NCBI GenBank assembly: GCA_965204155.1
Contig: OZ241971.1
Span: 1 to 64,000, forward strand
Direction: 5' to 3'
Length of the DNA stretch: 64,000 nt
DNA from: UBA6522 sp965204155
Lineage (GTDB): Bacteria > Pseudomonadota > Gammaproteobacteria > Steroidobacterales > Rariloculaceae
In this document: positions 62,322 through 64,000 of the stretch, piece after piece
How positions within the stretch are numbered: the first letter of the stretch is position 1
Layout of the letters: the number at the start of each line of letters is the position of its first letter
Position numbers and translations under genes: made by a program
Notes under the pieces: generated by a model
What the model was told of the DNA's origin: nothing
Seen by the model: the letters and a program-made list of their open reading frames with translations, nothing else
The model's database searches: none

Positions 62322-63755
62322 CTACGGGCGTACGGCGCTCCGCTCGACGTATTCGTCGAAGACTCCGCGGTCATACAGGTCGATGTAGAACGGATCCGGG
62401 TCGCAGGCGTCGACGTTGTACAGGGGGTTGTCGCCTCGGGATCGCCAGATCTCGTGCACGACCGGAAAATGATAGAACTCCGGGTCATGCAGTGTCAGGG
62501 TTTGCCGCAGCGTGTTGCCGTCGGCGCTGAGCCAGATCCGCTCCACGACCCTGGCGTTGCCGGAATAAGGGAAGTGCATCAGCCCGATGACACCGGGCCG
62601 CAAGTGCGTGATGTCTATTCTCAGGTGGTCTTCCTCCCAGGTCATGACACCGAATCCGTTGGCCGACGGGACGATCTCGAGATCGTCCGGCAGGGTGTCC
62701 GCGAACCAGTCGCGCGCCATCCACTCGTCGCGCATCCGCAGTATGGATTCTTCGTCATGCACGAACTCGACCCGGTTGATGCCGAACATTCGGTCCCACA
62801 TCGGCCCCCACGGCTGGCAGCGGGGTGTCGGTGCGTCCGTGGGATCGAACTGGGCGTAGACAGCGGCCCCTGCGTCGGTCAAGGCAAATGCGCGTTTGGT
62901 GAATGCTCCTCTGAAAGGTACAGGTGTACTGGCGCCTCCCCGGTTCGCACGGCCGCCGAACGCACCGTCGAGACGGAAAGGCGTCCGGGCCCACTCCACG
63001 TCATTTTCGGGCCCCTCATCCGCAGGCACTGCGGTCCAGACAAGCTCGTTCTCGGAGTTGCTCGCACGGTAGACCCCGCTGAACGTACCGTCGCCGTTTA
63101 GCGTACCCGCCAGGCGGCCCTCGTACGGCACTCCGTTCCCCATGCGCAGCTTCAGGGTGAACTTGATGCCATCGCCGTCGACATGCAGGTCCTCGAGACC
63201 GCCGTGCGCCTGTACGACGTATTCGCCCTCGTATTCGATGATCGCGACATCGAACAGCAAAGGCGTTCGCGATTCAGGCTGAAAGACGAATCGCCACTCG
63301 CCCAGATAAGGCGCGACGTAGTCCGGATCCACGCTCCACGATGCAGGATCGTCGGACGAGAGGTCAGCGCCGCCACCAAGGGATACCCCGCTACCCGTCT
63401 GATCGGTCGAGCCGTATTCGTCGCCGTCGCCGTCGATCATGTGTTGGACGAACACCCAGTTTCTTCCGTCCCTGCCCACTTCGCCGGTGACCACGACCTC
63501 GTCACCGGGCGCGAAAGTGCCTTCCGCCAGTCCGCTTCTCGACGCGTTCGTGGCACTGGGCTGAACATGGAGCTGCCACCGCTCGCCGTCTTCGGAGACG
63601 GCTTCCCAGCGCACATGCGGGTTGCTCCAGTAGACGCGATCGATCGTGCCCCGAAACTCCATGTTGGTATTGGGCAGAAAATCGACATAGTGCGAATGGT
63701 GGGCCTGGGCAGCCGAAGCGAGCACCAGGCTCAGGAAAATGACATATCGATTCAT
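62322..63755 (-). CDS. DUF6152-like secreted protein with N-terminal His-His (long form)
   Basis: A 477-residue exported protein. The signal peptide MNRYVIFLSLVLASAAQA is predicted to be cleaved before HHSHYVDF. The OB-like N-domain shows GTIDRVYWSNPHVRWEAV and GDEVVVTGEVGRDGRNWVF. An added middle domain (about residues 140-270) is followed by a C-terminal part with MTWEEDHLRIDITHLRP and LTLHDPEFYHFP. I chose ATG 63755, with GAGG seven bases before it, rather than 63785. It is the first gene after a TonB receptor (42-base gap). Function is unknown. Confidence 0.68.
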   Translation of the reverse strand: MNRYVIFLSLVLASAAQAHHSHYVDFLPNTNMEFRGTIDRVYWSNPHVRWEAVSEDGERWQLHVQPSATNASRSGLAEGTFAPGDEVVVTGEVGRDGRNWVFVQHMIDGDGDEYGSTDQTGSGVSLGGGADLSSDDPASWSVDPDYVAPYLGEWRFVFQPESRTPLLFDVAIIEYEGEYVVQAHGGLEDLHVDGDGIKFTLKLRMGNGVPYEGRLAGTLNGDGTFSGVYRASNSENELVWTAVPADEGPENDVEWARTPFRLDGAFGGRANRGGASTPVPFRGAFTKRAFALTDAGAAVYAQFDPTDAPTPRCQPWGPMWDRMFGINRVEFVHDEESILRMRDEWMARDWFADTLPDDLEIVPSANGFGVMTWEEDHLRIDITHLRPGVIGLMHFPYSGNARVVERIWLSADGNTLRQTLTLHDPEFYHFPVVHEIWRSRGDNPLYNVDACDPDPFYIDLYDRGVFDEYVERSAVRP

Positions 63756-63797
63756 GACAACCTCATCAATGTGTTCGCGACGCAATAACCGGAGAGC

Positions 63798-64000
63798 CTA
63801 GTTGCCGCCGAAATCCTTGCTGAGCACGAGCGAGAGCATGCGCGGCGGCGCACGGTCGGCATAGTTGATCAGGTTCGGAGAACGTCCACGGGCCGGCCAG
63901 GGACCGTGGAAGATGCCTCCGAACAGGACGGCGCTGCGTTCATACGTCTTGTCGGCCAGGTTGGTACCTTCGAGCGACAGGGACAGCGCCTGTTCAGGCC
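63798..64000 (-). CDS. TonB-dependent receptor, C-terminal end (runs off right edge)
   Basis: The last 66 or so residues of a TonB-dependent receptor beta-barrel. The penultimate strands show SLSLEGTNLADKTYERSA, and the protein ends in ADRAPPRMLSLVLSKDFGGN. The NLADKTY-type turn and a final strand with alternating hydrophobic residues are standard for this family. It heads the operon DUF6152-like, sulfatase, DUF6152-like, sulfatase and is presumably the outer-membrane importer for the operon's substrate. Confidence 0.85.
   Translation of the reverse strand, partial: PEQALSLSLEGTNLADKTYERSAVLFGGIFHGPWPARGRSPNLINYADRAPPRMLSLVLSKDFGGN

Overview
The window is GC-rich, densely packed bacterial DNA, most likely chromosome of a gammaproteobacterium. 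The support is a set of conserved neighbourhoods: ftsK-lolA-serS, aat and infA beside clpS-clpA, a gspC-gspD-gspE type II secretion block, and an argG/rarA/ETF-QO housekeeping background. The many TonB receptors, sulfatases and tripartite tricarboxylate (TTT) transport genes suggest a marine or host-associated heterotroph; that is inference. I found no rRNA, tRNA, CRISPR array, transposase or integrase.

Layout. 1-5.4 kb: the start of a TonB receptor, argG, an SCP2 sterol-carrier-like protein, and a sulfotransferase/DUF1214 pair. 5.4-10 kb: a tandem duplication of a PhoD-type phosphatase plus divergent dihaem cytochrome unit, in which one cytochrome copy has decayed to a remnant. 10-18 kb: a TPR protein, a DUF6152-like secreted protein, a GT25 glycosyltransferase, a VanX-like dipeptidase, and a translationally coupled YtrA-type ABC/GntR operon with a perfect palindromic operator on its promoter. 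16.7-25.2 kb: an amidohydrolase-sulfatase-sulfatase operon, rarA, and a two-subunit molybdenum hydroxylase. 25.3-36.6 kb: serS, lolA, ftsK, a FemAB-like protein, aat, infA (preceded by four 23-bp tandem repeats), an AbgT transporter, clpA and clpS.

36.7-53.3 kb: a type II secretion cluster that has been broken open. gspC, gspD and gspE are together, but gspF lies 9.4 kb away. Between them sit a hydrolase, a TctC binding protein, a Rieske oxygenase, an SDR/DoxX/hydratase-like operon, a DUF6152-like gene and a TctA-TctB fusion permease. A three-gene nitrile hydratase/thiocyanate hydrolase-like operon with a split beta subunit follows gspF. 53.3-57.8 kb: ETF-ubiquinone oxidoreductase, an aromatic-acid MFS transporter, an Abi-like fragment and a RES/Xre toxin-antitoxin pair with a doubled operator. 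57.9-64 kb: a minus-strand operon reading TonB receptor, DUF6152-like, sulfatase, DUF6152-like, sulfatase.

The best candidate for an undescribed system is this last operon together with the four DUF6152-like proteins in the window. Each is predicted to be cleaved directly before a His-His pair and carries a conserved PH (usually NPH) motif, so a surface copper or other metal site is plausible. The alternation with sulfatases behind a TonB receptor suggests an import and desulfation system for an unknown sulfated compound. Sulfotransferase, SCP2, Neverland-like Rieske and SDR genes elsewhere hint that sterol-like substrates could be involved, but nothing in the sequence proves that.
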